Below are positions 53,829 through 64,000 of a stretch of 64,000 bases of DNA, piece after piece. Position 1 is the first letter of the stretch; each line of letters opens with the position of its first letter. The translations under genes were made by a program, and so were the position numbers. Origin of the DNA: Xanthobacter oligotrophicus (GTDB taxonomy: Bacteria > Pseudomonadota > Alphaproteobacteria > Rhizobiales > Xanthobacteraceae); contig NZ_VTTL01000010.1 in assembly GCF_008364685.1 (NCBI RefSeq), positions 124,001-188,000 on the forward strand, in the 5' to 3' direction. The notes under the pieces are model-generated. The model was not told where the DNA came from. It made no database searches and saw only the letters and a program-made list of their open reading frames with translations.

Positions 53829-54895
53829 GATTGGCCTTCCACCCCTGCGGCCTGCGGCCGGCATGCTGCAACGTCCGGCGGCTGGCGGCCGACGAGGCTC
53901 TTTTCAATACGCGCGAGAAGCTCGTTGCGCACCATGTCGTAGGCGAGATCCACGGCGGCGGCGAATCCCTCCGCGTCGGTCCCGCCGTGGCTCTTGATGA
54001 CAATGCCGTTGAGGCCCAGGAACACGCCGCCGTTGGCCCGGCGCGGGTCCATCTTCTCCCGCAGCACGCGGAAGGCGTCGCGGGCGAGGAGGTAGCCGAT
54101 TCGCGCCCTCCAGGTGCGCCCCATGGCCGCGCGCAGGTAGGAGCCGAGCTGCTTGGCCGTGCCTTCCGCCGTCTTCAGCGCGATGTTGCCGGAAAATCCC
54201 TCGGTCACCACCACGTCCACGGTGCCGGCGCCGATGTCGTTGCCCTCGACGAAGCCGCGATAGTTCACGCCCACCACCTCCTCGCGGAGAATGCGGGCCG
54301 CTTCCTTGACCTCCTCGACGCCCTTGATCTCCTCGACGCCCACATTCAGCAGCCCCACGGTCGGGGCTTCGAGGTCGAACAGCACCCGGGCCATGGCCGA
54401 GCCCATGATGGCCATCTCCACCAGGCTCTTGGCGGTGGCGCCGATGGAGGCGCCCACGTCCAGCACCACGCTTTCTCCGCGCAGGGTCGGCCAGATGGCG
54501 GCGATGGCCGGGCGGCTGATTCCCGGCATGGTGCGCAGGTTGAAATTGGCCATGGCCATGAGCGCGCCGGTATTGCCGGCGGAGACGGCCACGTCCGCTT
54601 CCTTCAGCTTCACCGCGTCGATGGCGCGCCACATGGAGGATTTGTAGCGGCCGCGGCGCAAGGCCTGGCTCGGCTTGTCGTCCATGCCCACCACCACGTC
54701 GGTGTGGACGATGCGGGAGACGGCGGCGAGCTTGGGGTGGCTTTTTAGCACCTCGGTCACGCGCGCCGCGTCACCATACAGGACGAAAGAGGTGTCCGGA
54801 TGGCGCCAGAGGGAGATTTCCGCCCCGGCAAGGACCGTCTCGGGTCCATGGTCGCCGCCCATGGCGTCGAGGGCGATGCGGACGGGTGCGGTCAT
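53825..54895 (-). CDS. plsX: Acyl-ACP:phosphate acyltransferase PlsX
   Basis: PlsX makes acyl-phosphate from acyl-ACP for glycerol-3-phosphate acylation. The 356 residues open with [19 protein letters not shown] and contain [58 protein letters not shown] and [18 protein letters not shown], all family signatures. The long upstream extension of the open frame (to 55018) is not used. A 169-base spacer separates it from the DUF177 gene; rpmF, often found between them in other bacteria, is absent. Confidence 0.96.
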   Translation of the reverse strand: MTAPVRIALDAMGGDHGPETVLAGAEISLWRHPDTSFVLYGDAARVTEVLKSHPKLAAVSRIVHTDVVVGMDDKPSQALRRGRYKSSMWRAIDAVKLKEADVAVSAGNTGALMAMANFNLRTMPGISRPAIAAIWPTLRGESVVLDVGASIGATAKSLVEMAIMGSAMARVLFDLEAPTVGLLNVGVEEIKGVEEVKEAARILREEVVGVNYRGFVEGNDIGAGTVDVVVTEGFSGNIALKTAEGTAKQLGSYLRAAMGRTWRARIGYLLARDAFRVLREKMDPRRANGGVFLGLNGIVIKSHGGTDAEGFAAAVDLAYDMVRNELLARIEKSLVGRQPPDVAACRPQAAGVEGQS

Positions 54896-55064
54896 CTCAG
54901 GCAGGTGTCCCTTGGGCTTTCTTGCGGGTTCAAAGGCGGCGCCGTCCGGGGGGTGAAGATCCTCCCCGCATGACGGCCGGCGCTTCGGCGGGCGGACAAT
55001 AGCGCCTCGCGCCCGCATCGCAACTGTCGGGCGGCGTTCAATGGACGCCGCAGCGAAATTGGCG

Positions 55065-55571
55065 TCACTCGCTGCCCTTCAGCCGGGACAAGGCGGCGAA
55101 GGGCGAGGCGGCGGCATCCTCGGCCGGCGGCTCGAACACCACGCCGGGCTTGCGGGGATAGGGATCGATGCCGAGGATGAGGAATTCGTACACCAGCGCA
55201 CCGGCGTCGATGTGCCCGTCCACGATCTCGTCCGGCGGGTCGATCTCGTTCTCTTCCTCGGCCACCGGGGGCTTGTAGGTGCCGGGCGGCACGAAATGCA
55301 CGTCGATCTCTTCCGAGAGCGGCGCGTCGAACGGCTCCAGCGTGACCCCGCAGGTCTGGCGGATGGTGGCCGTGACCCGGCCGGTCACATGGGCCCCTGC
55401 CCCGCCCTCGGGCGCCAGATGAAGGGTCGCCCTCACATCTTCCACCGCCAGCACGCCGGCAAGGCGGGCGATGGCGGCGCAGGTGGCGGCGTCAGGGGTG
55501 AGCGCCAGGTCGAAGCCGCCGGGGGGCAGATCGAGCACGGAGAAGGGATGGGAATAGGGTAGGTCGGTCAT
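55065..55571 (-). CDS. DUF177 (YceD-family) protein
   Basis: The 168-residue protein has the segment [31 protein letters not shown] followed by an acidic stretch and [33 protein letters not shown], which are the two conserved parts of DUF177. The family is associated with 23S rRNA/ribosome assembly in other bacteria and usually lies near rpmF-plsX. The start overlaps the stop of the upstream cytochrome bc1 chaperone gene (ATGA), so the two are coupled. Confidence 0.85.
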   Translation of the reverse strand: MTDLPYSHPFSVLDLPPGGFDLALTPDAATCAAIARLAGVLAVEDVRATLHLAPEGGAGAHVTGRVTATIRQTCGVTLEPFDAPLSEEIDVHFVPPGTYKPPVAEEENEIDPPDEIVDGHIDAGALVYEFLILGIDPYPRKPGVVFEPPAEDAAASPFAALSRLKGSE

Positions 55572-56131
55572 GTCTCGTTCTCCCGCACGGCGGGGTCGGG
55601 CAGCTCCAGCACGCCGCGGGCCAGGACCGCGAACGGCGTTGCGTGGAGCTTCGCCGTGGCGGCGCGCACATAGGCGGCGAGCGCAGCGGCTTCAGGCGAG
55701 GGCTCAACCTCGCCGGCGGAAAGGATATTGCGGGACACCGCCTGGATCAGGGCGGCATCGTCCGCCTCGGCCAGGGCTGCGTCATAGGCGGCGGCGCGGC
55801 CATAGAAGGCCTCGCCGATCTTCTTCATCTTCTTGGGCACGGTCAGGTCGCCGATGCCGATCTCGCGCATGGCGGCGTCCATGTCGGCGGCGAAGGCATC
55901 GAAGATGTCCTGCGACATGGAGCGTTCCGGCGTGTCGCCGCCCTTCAGGCGATGGCAGACGAGCACGGTGTGGAGAACCACCATCTCGAACCGGCCTTCG
56001 AGCGTATCGGGCACGCCGAAGTCGGTGTAGAAGTCCGCCCGCCGCGACTGTGCCACGATCGCGCCATACAGGCGCTCAATGGTCGCGCGCGACATCGCGC
56101 GGGTCTTGGACGAGCGGAACAGGTTGAACAT
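55568..56131 (-). CDS. Ubiquinol-cytochrome c chaperone family protein (CBP3-like)
   Basis: The 187-residue helical protein matches the CBP3/UQCC1 family that helps cytochrome b of the bc1 complex mature: LYGAIVAQSRRADFYTDFGVPDTLEGRFEMVVLH and DMDAAMREIGIGDLTVPKKMKKIGEAFYGR are the conserved blocks (shown here only in part as support). No membrane helix or signal peptide is visible. The start at ATG 56131 matches the family N-terminus (MFNLFRSS); the 57-residue longer reading is Pro/Arg-rich and rejected. bamE lies divergently, about 200 bases away. Confidence 0.88.
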   Translation of the reverse strand: MFNLFRSSKTRAMSRATIERLYGAIVAQSRRADFYTDFGVPDTLEGRFEMVVLHTVLVCHRLKGGDTPERSMSQDIFDAFAADMDAAMREIGIGDLTVPKKMKKIGEAFYGRAAAYDAALAEADDAALIQAVSRNILSAGEVEPSPEAAALAAYVRAATAKLHATPFAVLARGVLELPDPAVRENET

Positions 56132-56328
56132 CGCAAATCCGGGGCGAGACGGTCCAGGCGGTGGGACTGGCATTCGGCCAAGCGGCGTAACGCGCCGCCG
56201 GCCCTGTGGCAAGGGGCGGCGATACGGCGGTGATGCGGCGGCGGCAGGCGCCGGCCGGTCAGGGCCGGGCGAACGAACATATGGGGAAGCGTGTGGCGTC
56301 ACATGAGATGAAGGACATGCGGGGCGGC

Positions 56329-56823
56329 ATGAATTCCGAAAACACGGGCTCCGAAAGCCGGATGGCCCGGTCCAGGATCGCCACCACGGGGCTGCTCCTC
56401 GCGGCGCTCGGGCTCGCCGGCTGCGGCGACATGGTGGGCGGCAACGGCACCACCATTTCCGGCGTCACCCGCACCTACCAGCGCGGCTACGTGCTGGCCG
56501 AGGGCGCGCTGGAGCAGGTTCCGGTGGGATCGAGCCAGGAGCAGGTGCTGTTGGTGCTCGGCACCCCCTCCACCGTCGCGACGGTGAACGGCGAGGCCTT
56601 CTTCTATATCTCGCAGACCGCGCAGAAGGTGGCGTTCCTGAAGCCGGAGATCACCGAGCAGAAGGTGCTGGCCATCTATTTCGACAAGAACAAGCGCGTC
56701 AGCCGCGTCGCCCAGTATGGGCTGAAGGACGGCAAGGTGTTTGATTTCGTGTCCCAGACCACGCCCACCAGCGGCGAGGAACTGAGCCTCATCAAGCAGA
56801 TGATCGGCCTCATCACCTTCTGA
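56329..56823 (+). CDS. bamE: Outer-membrane assembly lipoprotein BamE (SmpA/OmlA)
   Basis: BamE is a small lipoprotein of the BAM complex. The 164-residue product has a lipoprotein signal peptide (TTGLLLAALGLAGC) and the SmpA core: RGYVLAEGALEQVPVGSSQEQVLLVLGTPS, AFFYISQTAQKVAFLKPEI and LAIYFDKNKRVSRVAQYGL. Several in-frame ATGs precede the signal peptide; 56329 is chosen, 56362 is the shortest alternative. A strong hairpin follows 23 bases past the stop. It complements the bamA end at the other edge of the window. Confidence 0.9.
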   Translation: MNSENTGSESRMARSRIATTGLLLAALGLAGCGDMVGGNGTTISGVTRTYQRGYVLAEGALEQVPVGSSQEQVLLVLGTPSTVATVNGEAFFYISQTAQKVAFLKPEITEQKVLAIYFDKNKRVSRVAQYGLKDGKVFDFVSQTTPTSGEELSLIKQMIGLITF

Positions 56824-56846
56824 CGGTTTGAAACGGACTCAAGGGC

Positions 56847-56870
56847 CGGAACCCGGATATCCGGGTTCCG
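56847..56870. terminator. Palindromic terminator after bamE
   Basis: A perfect 24-base palindrome, with half-site CGGAACCCGGAT, lies 23 bases past the bamE stop and between bamE (+) and tpiA (-), which converge. It can fold in either direction; no T run follows. Confidence 0.7.
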
Positions 56871-56942
56871 CAAGGACAGATCGCAAAGGGCCTTGGATGC
56901 GGCGCGGGCGGGAGACTTCGCGCGCCGCCCCGCCGCCTCTTC

Positions 56943-57707
<765 letters not shown>

Positions 57708-57860
57708 GGTTCGGCTCTCCTTTAAGGTTGATCGGGGTTCGCTCTATCAGAGCCCTTTCCCGGCCAAAAGGCATCAAGATGCGCCGTTGCGGGAGCATGG
57801 CGGCCTCACTATCATGCGCCGCTTCGCGCCGGACCCGGCCAAAACGAGAACGAACCGTCG

Positions 57861-59753
57861 ATGGTACTTCAGACCCTTCGTAAGGGCGCGTCCGGCTGGA
57901 TCGCCAAGATCTTCCTCGTCATCCTCACGCTCAGCTTCCTGGTGTGGGGCATCGCGGACGTGTTCCGCGGCATGGGCGCCACCTCGGTGGCGAGCGTCGG
58001 CGCAACCGAGATTTCCGCCGATGCGTTCCGCCGCCAGTATCTCGAGCAGCTCCAGCAGATCAGCCGCCGCGCCGGCCGCCCGATCACGCCGGACCAGGCC
58101 CGGGCCTTCGGCCTCGACCGGCAGATCCTCAACCAGATGATCGCCGACGCCACGCTGGACGAACAGGCCTCCCGCCTCGCCCTCGCCGTGTCCGACGAGC
58201 AGATCGCGCGCGAGATCGCCGAGAATCCCAATTACCGCCGCCCCGGCGCGACCAGCTTCGATCCGGCCTATTTCCAGCAGTTGCTGCGCTCCAACAACCT
58301 CACCGAGCAGCGTTTCGTGGCCTCCGAGCGCCAGCGCGCCGTGCGCGACCAGCTGCTGAAGTCGCTGGGCGCGGGCGTGGCGGTGCCGCAGGTGCTCATT
58401 GATGCGGTGGGCCGCTTCGAGAACGAGACCCGCGCCGCCGCCTACGTGCGCGTCACCCCGGCCGCCGCCGACCCGCTCAAAGCCCCCACGGACGAGGTGC
58501 TGCGGGCCTATTTCGACGCCCACAAGGTCACCTTCCGCGCCCCGGAATACCGCAAGATCAGCGTTTTGGCGCTGACCCCGGCGACGCTCGCCGTCGCCGA
58601 GACGGTGACCGACGCCGACGCCAAGGCCGACTACGAGCGCAACCTCTCCCGCTTCGGCACGCCGGAGCGCCGCGAGGTGCAGCAGATCGTCTTCACCTCC
58701 GCCGCCGATGCCCAGGCGGCCGACGAGAAGATCAAGGCCGGCTCCAGCTTCGCCGACATCGCCGCCGGGCGCGGCCTGACTGCCAAGGACACCGACCTCG
58801 GCCTCGTGGCGAAATCCGACATCCTGGATCCGAAGATCGCCGCCGCCGCCTTCACCCTGCCCGAGGGCGCGGTGAGCGCGGTGGAGGGCCGCTTCGGCAC
58901 CGTCCTGGTGCACGTCACCAAGGTCGAGCCCAGCGCCCGCCAGCCGTTCGAGGCGGTGAAGGACCAGATCATCGCCGACCTGCGCCTCGATCGCGCCCGC
59001 CGCGCCCTGCTCGACAAGCACGATCAGGTGGAGGACGAGCGCGCCTCCGGCTCCACCCTCGCCGAGGTGGCGCAGAAGCTGGGCCTCAAGCTCCAGACCT
59101 TCGACGCGGTGGACCGCTCGGGCCGCACCCCGGCCGGTGACCCGGCCGACGTGCCCGGCGGCGCGGACGTGCTGTCCGGCGCCTTCGCCGCCCAGCCGGG
59201 GGTGGAGACCGACACCGTCCAGTTGCCGCAGAACGGCGGTTTCGTCTGGTACGAGACCAATGCCATCACCCCGGCTCGCGACCGTACCTTCGACGAGGCC
59301 AAGGCTGCAGTCACCGTCCGCTGGACCGAATCCGAGACCGAGAAGGCGGTAGAGGCCAAGGCCACCGCCCTCCTCGACAAGGCCAAGGCCGGCACGCCGC
59401 TGGCCCAGGTGGCCGCCGAGGCGGACCTGCCGCTCCAGATCGCCGAAGGTCTGCGTCGCGGCCGCGCCGCCGGGCCGTTCAGCGCCGAGAGCATCGCCAG
59501 CGTGTTCGACGTGAAGGAAGGCGGCTTCGGCATCGCGCTCGCCGCCACCGAACCGGACCGCGTCGTCTTCGAGGTGACCAAGATCATGGTGCCGCCGCCG
59601 GACATGGACACCTCGCGCGCCTCCGCCGAGCTGTCGCGCCAGATCGAGAACGACGTGCTGCTGCAGTATCTTTCCGCCATCCAGAAGGAGATCGGCGTGA
59701 AGATCAACGACAAGCTCTTCGCCCAGGCCACGGGCGCGGGCGCGACCAACTGA
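57861..59753 (+). CDS. ppiD: Membrane-anchored peptidyl-prolyl isomerase / chaperone PpiD-like
   Basis: The 630-residue protein has one N-terminal membrane helix (about 16-34, AKIFLVILTLSFLVWG), a SurA-type N-domain (about 36-160, including FRRQYLEQLQQIS), a parvulin (PPIC) region (about 265-360, with AADEKIKAGSSFADIAAGRG and FTLPEGAVSAVEGRFGTVLV) and a second degenerate C-terminal domain. It is a periplasm-facing folding helper at the SecYEG exit. It is divergent from tpiA and stops 14 bases before the preferred trpE start, a common alphaproteobacterial order. Confidence 0.92.
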   Translation: MVLQTLRKGASGWIAKIFLVILTLSFLVWGIADVFRGMGATSVASVGATEISADAFRRQYLEQLQQISRRAGRPITPDQARAFGLDRQILNQMIADATLDEQASRLALAVSDEQIAREIAENPNYRRPGATSFDPAYFQQLLRSNNLTEQRFVASERQRAVRDQLLKSLGAGVAVPQVLIDAVGRFENETRAAAYVRVTPAAADPLKAPTDEVLRAYFDAHKVTFRAPEYRKISVLALTPATLAVAETVTDADAKADYERNLSRFGTPERREVQQIVFTSAADAQAADEKIKAGSSFADIAAGRGLTAKDTDLGLVAKSDILDPKIAAAAFTLPEGAVSAVEGRFGTVLVHVTKVEPSARQPFEAVKDQIIADLRLDRARRALLDKHDQVEDERASGSTLAEVAQKLGLKLQTFDAVDRSGRTPAGDPADVPGGADVLSGAFAAQPGVETDTVQLPQNGGFVWYETNAITPARDRTFDEAKAAVTVRWTESETEKAVEAKATALLDKAKAGTPLAQVAAEADLPLQIAEGLRRGRAAGPFSAESIASVFDVKEGGFGIALAATEPDRVVFEVTKIMVPPPDMDTSRASAELSRQIENDVLLQYLSAIQKEIGVKINDKLFAQATGAGATN

Positions 59754-59767
59754 AGGTGGGCCACAGC

Positions 59768-61279
59768 GTGAACGCACCCACCGATTTCGACCTCTTCACC
59801 TCGCGCTACCTGAAGGGCGAGGCGCAGGTGGTCTCCACCACCCTGGTGGCCGACCTGGAAACGCCGGTCTCGGCTTTCCTGAAGCTTGCCGGCGACACCC
59901 CCAACGCCTTCCTCCTCGAATCGGTGGAGGGCGGGCAGGCGCGCGGGCGCTATTCCATGATCGGTCTCGCGCCCGACCTCATCTTCCGCGCCTCCGGCGA
60001 CACGGCGGAGATCAACCGCACCCCGGCGACGGACAAGGACGCCTTCGTCCCCTGCGCCGAGCCGCCGCTGAAGGCGCTGCGCACCCTGCTCGCCGAATCG
60101 GCCATCGACCTGCCGGCCGGCGCCCCGCCCATGGCGGCGGGCGTGTTCGGCTATCTCGGCTACGACATGGTGCGGCAGATGGAGAAGCTGGCGCCCGCCA
60201 AGCCCGATCCCATCGGCGTGCCCGAGGCGCTGCTCATCCGCCCCACCCTCATGGTGGTGTTCGACGCGGTGAAGGACGAGCTGACCGCCGTCACCCCGGT
60301 GCGCCCGAAGGAGGGCGTCTCCCCCCGCGCGGCCTATGAGGCGGCGCTGGAGCGGCTCGACCAGGTGGTGGCCGGCCTCGACCGCGCCATCGCCCACCCG
60401 GCGCCGGAGCCGTTCCACGGCGAGGTCGTGCCGGTCTCCAACACCGGCGCGGACGAATTCTGCGCCATGGTGGACAAGGCCAAGGATTACATCCGCGCCG
60501 GCGACATCTTCCAGGTGGTGCTGTCGCAGCGCTTCGAGAGCCCCTTCACCCTGCCGCCCTTCGCCCTCTACCGGGCGCTGCGGCGGGTGAACCCGGCGCC
60601 GTTTCTGGTCTATCTCAACTTCGACGGCTTCTCGGTGGTGTGCTCCTCGCCTGAGATCCTGGTGCGGCTGCGCGGCGGGCAGGTGACCATCCGTCCCATC
60701 GCCGGCACCCGCAAGCGCGGCGTGACCCATGTGGAGGACGACGCACTGGCCGCCGAGCTTCTGGCCGATCCCAAGGAGCGCGCCGAGCATCTTATGCTGC
60801 TGGATCTCGGCCGCAATGATGCCGGGCGTGTCTCACAGATCGGCACGGTGAAGGTGACTGATTCCTTCTTCATCGAGCGCTACAGTCAGGTGATGCATAT
60901 CGTCTCCAACGTGGAGGGCACGCTGGACCCGCGCTTCGACGCGGTGGATGCGCTGGCCGCCGGCTTTCCCGCCGGCACCGTCTCCGGCTCGCCCAAGGTG
61001 CGCGCCATGGAGATCATCGACGAGCTGGAGAAGGACAAGCGCGGCATCTATGCCGGCGCCATCGGCTATTTTGGCGCCAATGGCGAGATGGACACCTGCA
61101 TCGTCCTGCGCACCGCCGTGGTGAAGGACGGCCGCATGTATGTGCAGGCCGGCGCCGGCATCGTCTATGACAGCGTGCCCGAGAGCGAGCAGCAGGAATG
61201 CGTGAACAAGGCCAAGGCCCTGTTCCGCGCCGGGGAAGAGGCGGTGCGTTTTGCCGCCCGCGCCGGCAAGGGGCAGTGA
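59768..61279 (+). CDS. trpE: Anthranilate synthase component I
   Basis: TrpE converts chorismate and ammonia to anthranilate, the first tryptophan step. The 503 residues have the feedback site LLESVEGGQARGRYSMIGL, then the chorismate-binding domain with DIFQVVLSQRFESPF, RPIAGTRKRGVTHVEDD, ELLADPKERAEHLMLLDLGRND, FPAGTVSGSPKVRAMEII and GAIGYFGANGEMDTCI. GTG 59768 with AAGG upstream is preferred to GTG 59756. The ppiD stop is so close that a leader-peptide attenuator before trpE is not possible. It is separate from trpG, unlike the fused trpE(G) of many rhizobia. Confidence 0.95.
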   Translation: MNAPTDFDLFTSRYLKGEAQVVSTTLVADLETPVSAFLKLAGDTPNAFLLESVEGGQARGRYSMIGLAPDLIFRASGDTAEINRTPATDKDAFVPCAEPPLKALRTLLAESAIDLPAGAPPMAAGVFGYLGYDMVRQMEKLAPAKPDPIGVPEALLIRPTLMVVFDAVKDELTAVTPVRPKEGVSPRAAYEAALERLDQVVAGLDRAIAHPAPEPFHGEVVPVSNTGADEFCAMVDKAKDYIRAGDIFQVVLSQRFESPFTLPPFALYRALRRVNPAPFLVYLNFDGFSVVCSSPEILVRLRGGQVTIRPIAGTRKRGVTHVEDDALAAELLADPKERAEHLMLLDLGRNDAGRVSQIGTVKVTDSFFIERYSQVMHIVSNVEGTLDPRFDAVDALAAGFPAGTVSGSPKVRAMEIIDELEKDKRGIYAGAIGYFGANGEMDTCIVLRTAVVKDGRMYVQAGAGIVYDSVPESEQQECVNKAKALFRAGEEAVRFAARAGKGQ

Positions 61280-61474
61280 AGACGATGGCTGCGCGCAAGG
61301 TCGATGCACGGACCACTGGCCCGCTGGTTCGGAACGGGCGCGCGAGCATGGCTGGCGTCGTGGCGGCCCGATGGCGTGGGCAGCCCCGCACCCCCTTCGC
61401 CGCCCTTGCTTGACCACCCGCCGGGCCACGCATTAAGCCCGGAAATCCCGAGATCCTCGGGGCCTGGAGTGCCC

Positions 61475-62077
61475 ATGACCAACGTCACGCTGATCGATAA
61501 TTACGACAGCTTCACCTACAACCTCGTGCATTACCTCGGCGAGCTGGGCGCGAACGTCACCGTCCATCGCAACGACAAGGTGACCATCGAGGAGGTGCTG
61601 GCCGAGAAGCCCGACGCCATCGTCCTCTCCCCCGGCCCCTGCACCCCCAACGAGGCGGGCATCTGCCTCGATCTCATCGCCAAGGCCGGCGAGAGCGTGC
61701 CGATCTTCGGCGTGTGCCTCGGCCACCAGGCCATCGGGCAGGTGTTCGGCGGCGACGTGGTGCGCGCGCCCATCCCCATGCACGGCAAGCTGAGCGAGAT
61801 CCTGCACGAGGGCAAAAGCGTCTTCCGCGGGCTCAACCATTCCTTCCAGGCAACGCGCTACCACTCCCTCGTCGTCGAGCGCGACACCCTGCCCGACGCG
61901 CTGGAGGTGACGGCGCACACGGCGGACGGGCTGATCATGGGCCTCGCCCACAAGAGCCTTCCCATCCACGGCGTGCAGTTCCACCCGGAGAGCATCGCCT
62001 CGGAGAACGGCCACGCGCTGATCCGCAATTTCCTCGAGATCGCGGCCGCCTTCAATGCGCAAAAGGCCAAGGGCTGA
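61475..62077 (+). CDS. trpG: Anthranilate synthase component II (glutamine amidotransferase)
   Basis: TrpG supplies ammonia from glutamine to TrpE. The 200-residue class-I amidotransferase has TLIDNYDSFTYNLVHYLGEL, IVLSPGPCTPNEAG, the nucleophile Cys in IFGVCLGHQAIGQVFGG and the His-Glu pair in HGVQFHPESIASENG. GGAG upstream of ATG 61475 sets the start. The 195-base gap after trpE holds no gene I can support. An 87-base gap with a small hairpin precedes trpD. Confidence 0.96.
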   Translation: MTNVTLIDNYDSFTYNLVHYLGELGANVTVHRNDKVTIEEVLAEKPDAIVLSPGPCTPNEAGICLDLIAKAGESVPIFGVCLGHQAIGQVFGGDVVRAPIPMHGKLSEILHEGKSVFRGLNHSFQATRYHSLVVERDTLPDALEVTAHTADGLIMGLAHKSLPIHGVQFHPESIASENGHALIRNFLEIAAAFNAQKAKG

Positions 62078-62102
62078 GCACGAGAGGCTGACCCAAAAAG
62101 CC

Positions 62103-62119
62103 CTCCCCGCAAGCGGGAG
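62103..62119 (+). repeat. Small hairpin between trpG and trpD
   Basis: CTCCC (62103-62107) pairs with GGGAG (62115-62119) around CGCAAGC, 25 bases past the trpG stop. This is the compact CTCCCCGC-AA-GCGGGAG type common between alphaproteobacterial genes. No T run follows; full termination within the trp cluster is unlikely. Confidence 0.45.
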
Positions 62120-62164
62120 AGGCGGATTACTGAACGCCTTGCGATCAAGGGCTGAGGACGAGAC

Positions 62165-63199
62165 ATGAACGAGTTCAAACCCCTCCTCGGCAAGGTGGCC
62201 ACCGGCGCGAGCCTCAGCCGCGACGAGGCCGCCTACGTGTTCGACAAGATGATGTCGGGCGAGGCCACCCCCTCCCAGATGGGCGCGCTGCTCATGGGCC
62301 TGCGCGTGCGCGGCGAGACCGTGGAGGAGATCGCCGGCGCGGTCTCCGTCATGCGGTCCAAGATGCTGCCCGTGGAGGCGCCCAATGAGGCGGTGGACGT
62401 GGTGGGCACCGGCGGCGATGCCTCCGGCTCCTACAACATCTCCACCTGCGCCTCCTTCATCGTGGCGGGGGCCGGGGTGCCGGTGGCCAAGCACGGCAAC
62501 CGGGCGCTGTCCTCCAAGTCGGGGGCGGCGGACGTGCTGGCGGCGCTGGGCGTGCGCATCGACCTCGACCCGGCCGGCATCTCCCGCTGCATCGCCGAGG
62601 CCGGCATCGGCTTCATGTTCGCCCCCTCCCACCATCCGGCCATGAAGCATGTGGGGCCGACGCGGGTGGAGATGGGCACGCGCACCATCTTCAACCTTTT
62701 GGGGCCGCTCTCCAATCCGGCCGGGGTGACGCGGCAGATGGTGGGCGTGTTCGCCAAGTCCTGGATCGTGCCGCTGGCCGAGGTGCTGCGCACGCTCGGG
62801 TCGCAAAAGGCCTTCGTGGTGCACGGGTCCGACGGGCTCGACGAGATCACCATCTCCGGCGACACCGACATCGCGGTGCTGGACGAGGGCCGCATCCACA
62901 CCTTCACCGTGGCGCCGGAGGATGTGGGTCTCAAGCGATATCCGGCGCAGGAGCTGAAAGGCGGCGACGCCGTGCATAATGCGAAGGCGCTCAGGACCGT
63001 GCTGGACGGCGCTGACGGCGCTTATCGCGACGTGTCCCTGTTCAATGCCGCCGCCGCCCTCGTGGTGGCGGGCCGGGCGAAGGACCTGAAAGAGGGGGTC
63101 GAGATGGCACGGGTCAGCCTCGACACCGGCTCCGCCCGCGCGCGGCTGGAGCACCTCGTGGCCGTATCTGAGAAACTGGCGCCGGAGGCGGCCCAATGA
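62165..63199 (+). CDS. trpD: Anthranilate phosphoribosyltransferase
   Basis: TrpD joins anthranilate to PRPP. The 344 residues have [42 protein letters not shown] (PRPP site), [39 protein letters not shown] and [14 protein letters not shown]. It is a standalone enzyme, not fused to trpG. The stop overlaps trpC as ATGA. Confidence 0.98.
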   Translation: MNEFKPLLGKVATGASLSRDEAAYVFDKMMSGEATPSQMGALLMGLRVRGETVEEIAGAVSVMRSKMLPVEAPNEAVDVVGTGGDASGSYNISTCASFIVAGAGVPVAKHGNRALSSKSGAADVLAALGVRIDLDPAGISRCIAEAGIGFMFAPSHHPAMKHVGPTRVEMGTRTIFNLLGPLSNPAGVTRQMVGVFAKSWIVPLAEVLRTLGSQKAFVVHGSDGLDEITISGDTDIAVLDEGRIHTFTVAPEDVGLKRYPAQELKGGDAVHNAKALRTVLDGADGAYRDVSLFNAAAALVVAGRAKDLKEGVEMARVSLDTGSARARLEHLVAVSEKLAPEAAQ

Positions 63200-63987
63200 C
63201 CGACATCCTGAAGAAGATCGAAGCCTACAAGCGCGACGAGATCGCCGTCGCCAAGCATGCCCGCCCGCTGGGAGAGATCGAGGCGGCGGCCCGCGCCGCA
63301 CCGCGCGTGCGCCCGTTCGCCGAGGCCATCGCCACCAGCCTGGCCGAGGGGCGCACCGCGCTCATCGCCGAGATCAAGAAAGCCAGCCCCTCCAAGGGCC
63401 TGATCCGGGCGGACTTCGATCCGCCGGCGCTGGCCCGCGCCTACCAGCGCGGCGGCGCCACCTGCCTGTCCGTGCTCACCGACACCCCCTCCTTCCAGGG
63501 CGCGCCGGAGTTCCTTGGCTCCGCCCGCGCGGCGGTGAGCCTGCCGGTGCTGCGCAAGGACTTCATGTACGACACCTACCAGGTGGTGGAGGCCCGCGCC
63601 TGGGGGGCTGACTGCATCCTCATCATCATGGCCGGGGTGGACGACCTGCTCGCCCGCGACCTTGCCGATGCCGCCGTTGCCTATGGCATGGATGCCATCG
63701 TGGAGGTGCACGACGACGCCGAGCTGGAGCGGGCGCTCGACCTGCCGTGCCGGCTCATCGGCATCAACAACCGGAACCTGCGCACTTTCGAGACCTCGCT
63801 CGAAACTTCCGAGCGCCTCGCCCCCCGCGTGCCGAAGGACCGCATCGCCATCGGCGAGAGTGGCATCTTCACGCCGCAGGACGTGGCGCGGCTCGCCAAG
63901 GTGGGCATAGGCACCATCCTCGTCGGCGAGAGCCTGATGCGGCAGGAGGATGTCGCTTCCGCCACGTCCCAGCTCCTTGCGGGCTAG
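63196..63987 (+). CDS. trpC: Indole-3-glycerol-phosphate synthase
   Basis: TrpC closes the indole ring of CdRP. The 263-residue TIM barrel has [39 protein letters not shown] with the catalytic Glu/Lys, [59 protein letters not shown] and [21 protein letters not shown]. It is complete, ending 13 bases before the window edge. It is monofunctional, with no TrpF domain. Confidence 0.97.
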   Translation: MTDILKKIEAYKRDEIAVAKHARPLGEIEAAARAAPRVRPFAEAIATSLAEGRTALIAEIKKASPSKGLIRADFDPPALARAYQRGGATCLSVLTDTPSFQGAPEFLGSARAAVSLPVLRKDFMYDTYQVVEARAWGADCILIIMAGVDDLLARDLADAAVAYGMDAIVEVHDDAELERALDLPCRLIGINNRNLRTFETSLETSERLAPRVPKDRIAIGESGIFTPQDVARLAKVGIGTILVGESLMRQEDVASATSQLLAG

Positions 63988-64000
63988 ACTTGCCGTATAC

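Noticed and set aside
57774-59777. 667-residue open frame antisense to ppiD
   Set aside because: It is Gly/Leu/Glu-rich shadow sequence opposite a gene with a clear membrane anchor and parvulin segments.
61280-61474. Regulatory leader or small gene between trpE and trpG
   Set aside because: No Trp-rich leader peptide or alternative stem pair was found; short frames lack start signals.
61433-63301. 622-residue open frame antisense to trpG and trpD
   Set aside because: Both opposite genes are unambiguous; the frame has shadow composition.

Overview
The window is a GC-rich, densely packed chromosomal stretch of a Rhizobiales-type alphaproteobacterium. Three landmarks point there from family knowledge: the bamA-lpxD-fabZ-lpxA-lpxI-lpxB block followed by gltA, the nifR3(dusB)-ntrB-ntrC-ntrY-ntrX-trkA-hfq-hflX block, and the tpiA / ppiD-trpEGDC block. 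A Xanthobacteraceae or Bradyrhizobium-like host (Azorhizobium, Xanthobacter or a relative) is my inference. It is suggested by the arrangement of the beta-glucan (ndv-type) genes and by dispersed palindromic repeats built on GGCCGGGCTTGACCCGGCC-like arms. The window contains no phage, insertion sequence or CRISPR array that I can support.

Layout. 1-5085 (+) is outer-membrane and lipid A biogenesis: the bamA 3' end, lpxD, fabZ, lpxA, lpxI and lpxB, closed by a bidirectional terminator facing gltA (-). mobA (-) lies upstream of gltA. 7487-12726 is a three-gene set resembling the cyclic beta-(1,3),(1,6)-glucan genes of Bradyrhizobium: a GH17-GT2 fusion (ndvB-like, -), a small secreted protein (ndvD-like, -) and a membrane-anchored GH17 protein (ndvC-like, +). 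Next come glmU-glmS (amino-sugar supply), a DUF454 membrane protein with recG (-), pcm, a DUF900 lipoprotein esterase and an NlpD-like degenerate LytM factor. 22941-31142 holds nagZ-scpA-scpB, an orphan ABC ATPase, tatABC, serS and surE.

31161-45904 holds ispDF (-) and, divergently, the nitrogen-control block dusB-ntrBC-ntrYX, followed by trkA, a TrkH-type K+ channel, dat, hfq and hflX. 45952-52647 holds mazG (-), trmO, an MBL-fold hydrolase (-), tRNA-Pro(GGG) (-), a minimal RlpA, a giant MerR-family protein (-) and ihfA (-). 52854-56131 (-) is fabH, plsX, a DUF177 protein and a cytochrome bc1 assembly chaperone. The window closes with bamE (+), tpiA (-) and the ppiD-trpE-trpG-trpD-trpC run (+).

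The most unusual features are: (1) an AT-rich (about 30-36% GC) in-frame insertion inside serS, in a gene also bracketed by two dispersed palindromic repeats; (2) a MerR regulator of 778 residues in which roughly 600 low-complexity residues separate the DNA-binding head from a helical C-terminal end; (3) the ndvB/ndvD/ndvC-like set; and (4) several long hairpins in intergenic DNA (gltA leader, and upstream of the orphan ATPase). Most long ORFs antisense to the listed genes are GC-driven shadows and were left out.
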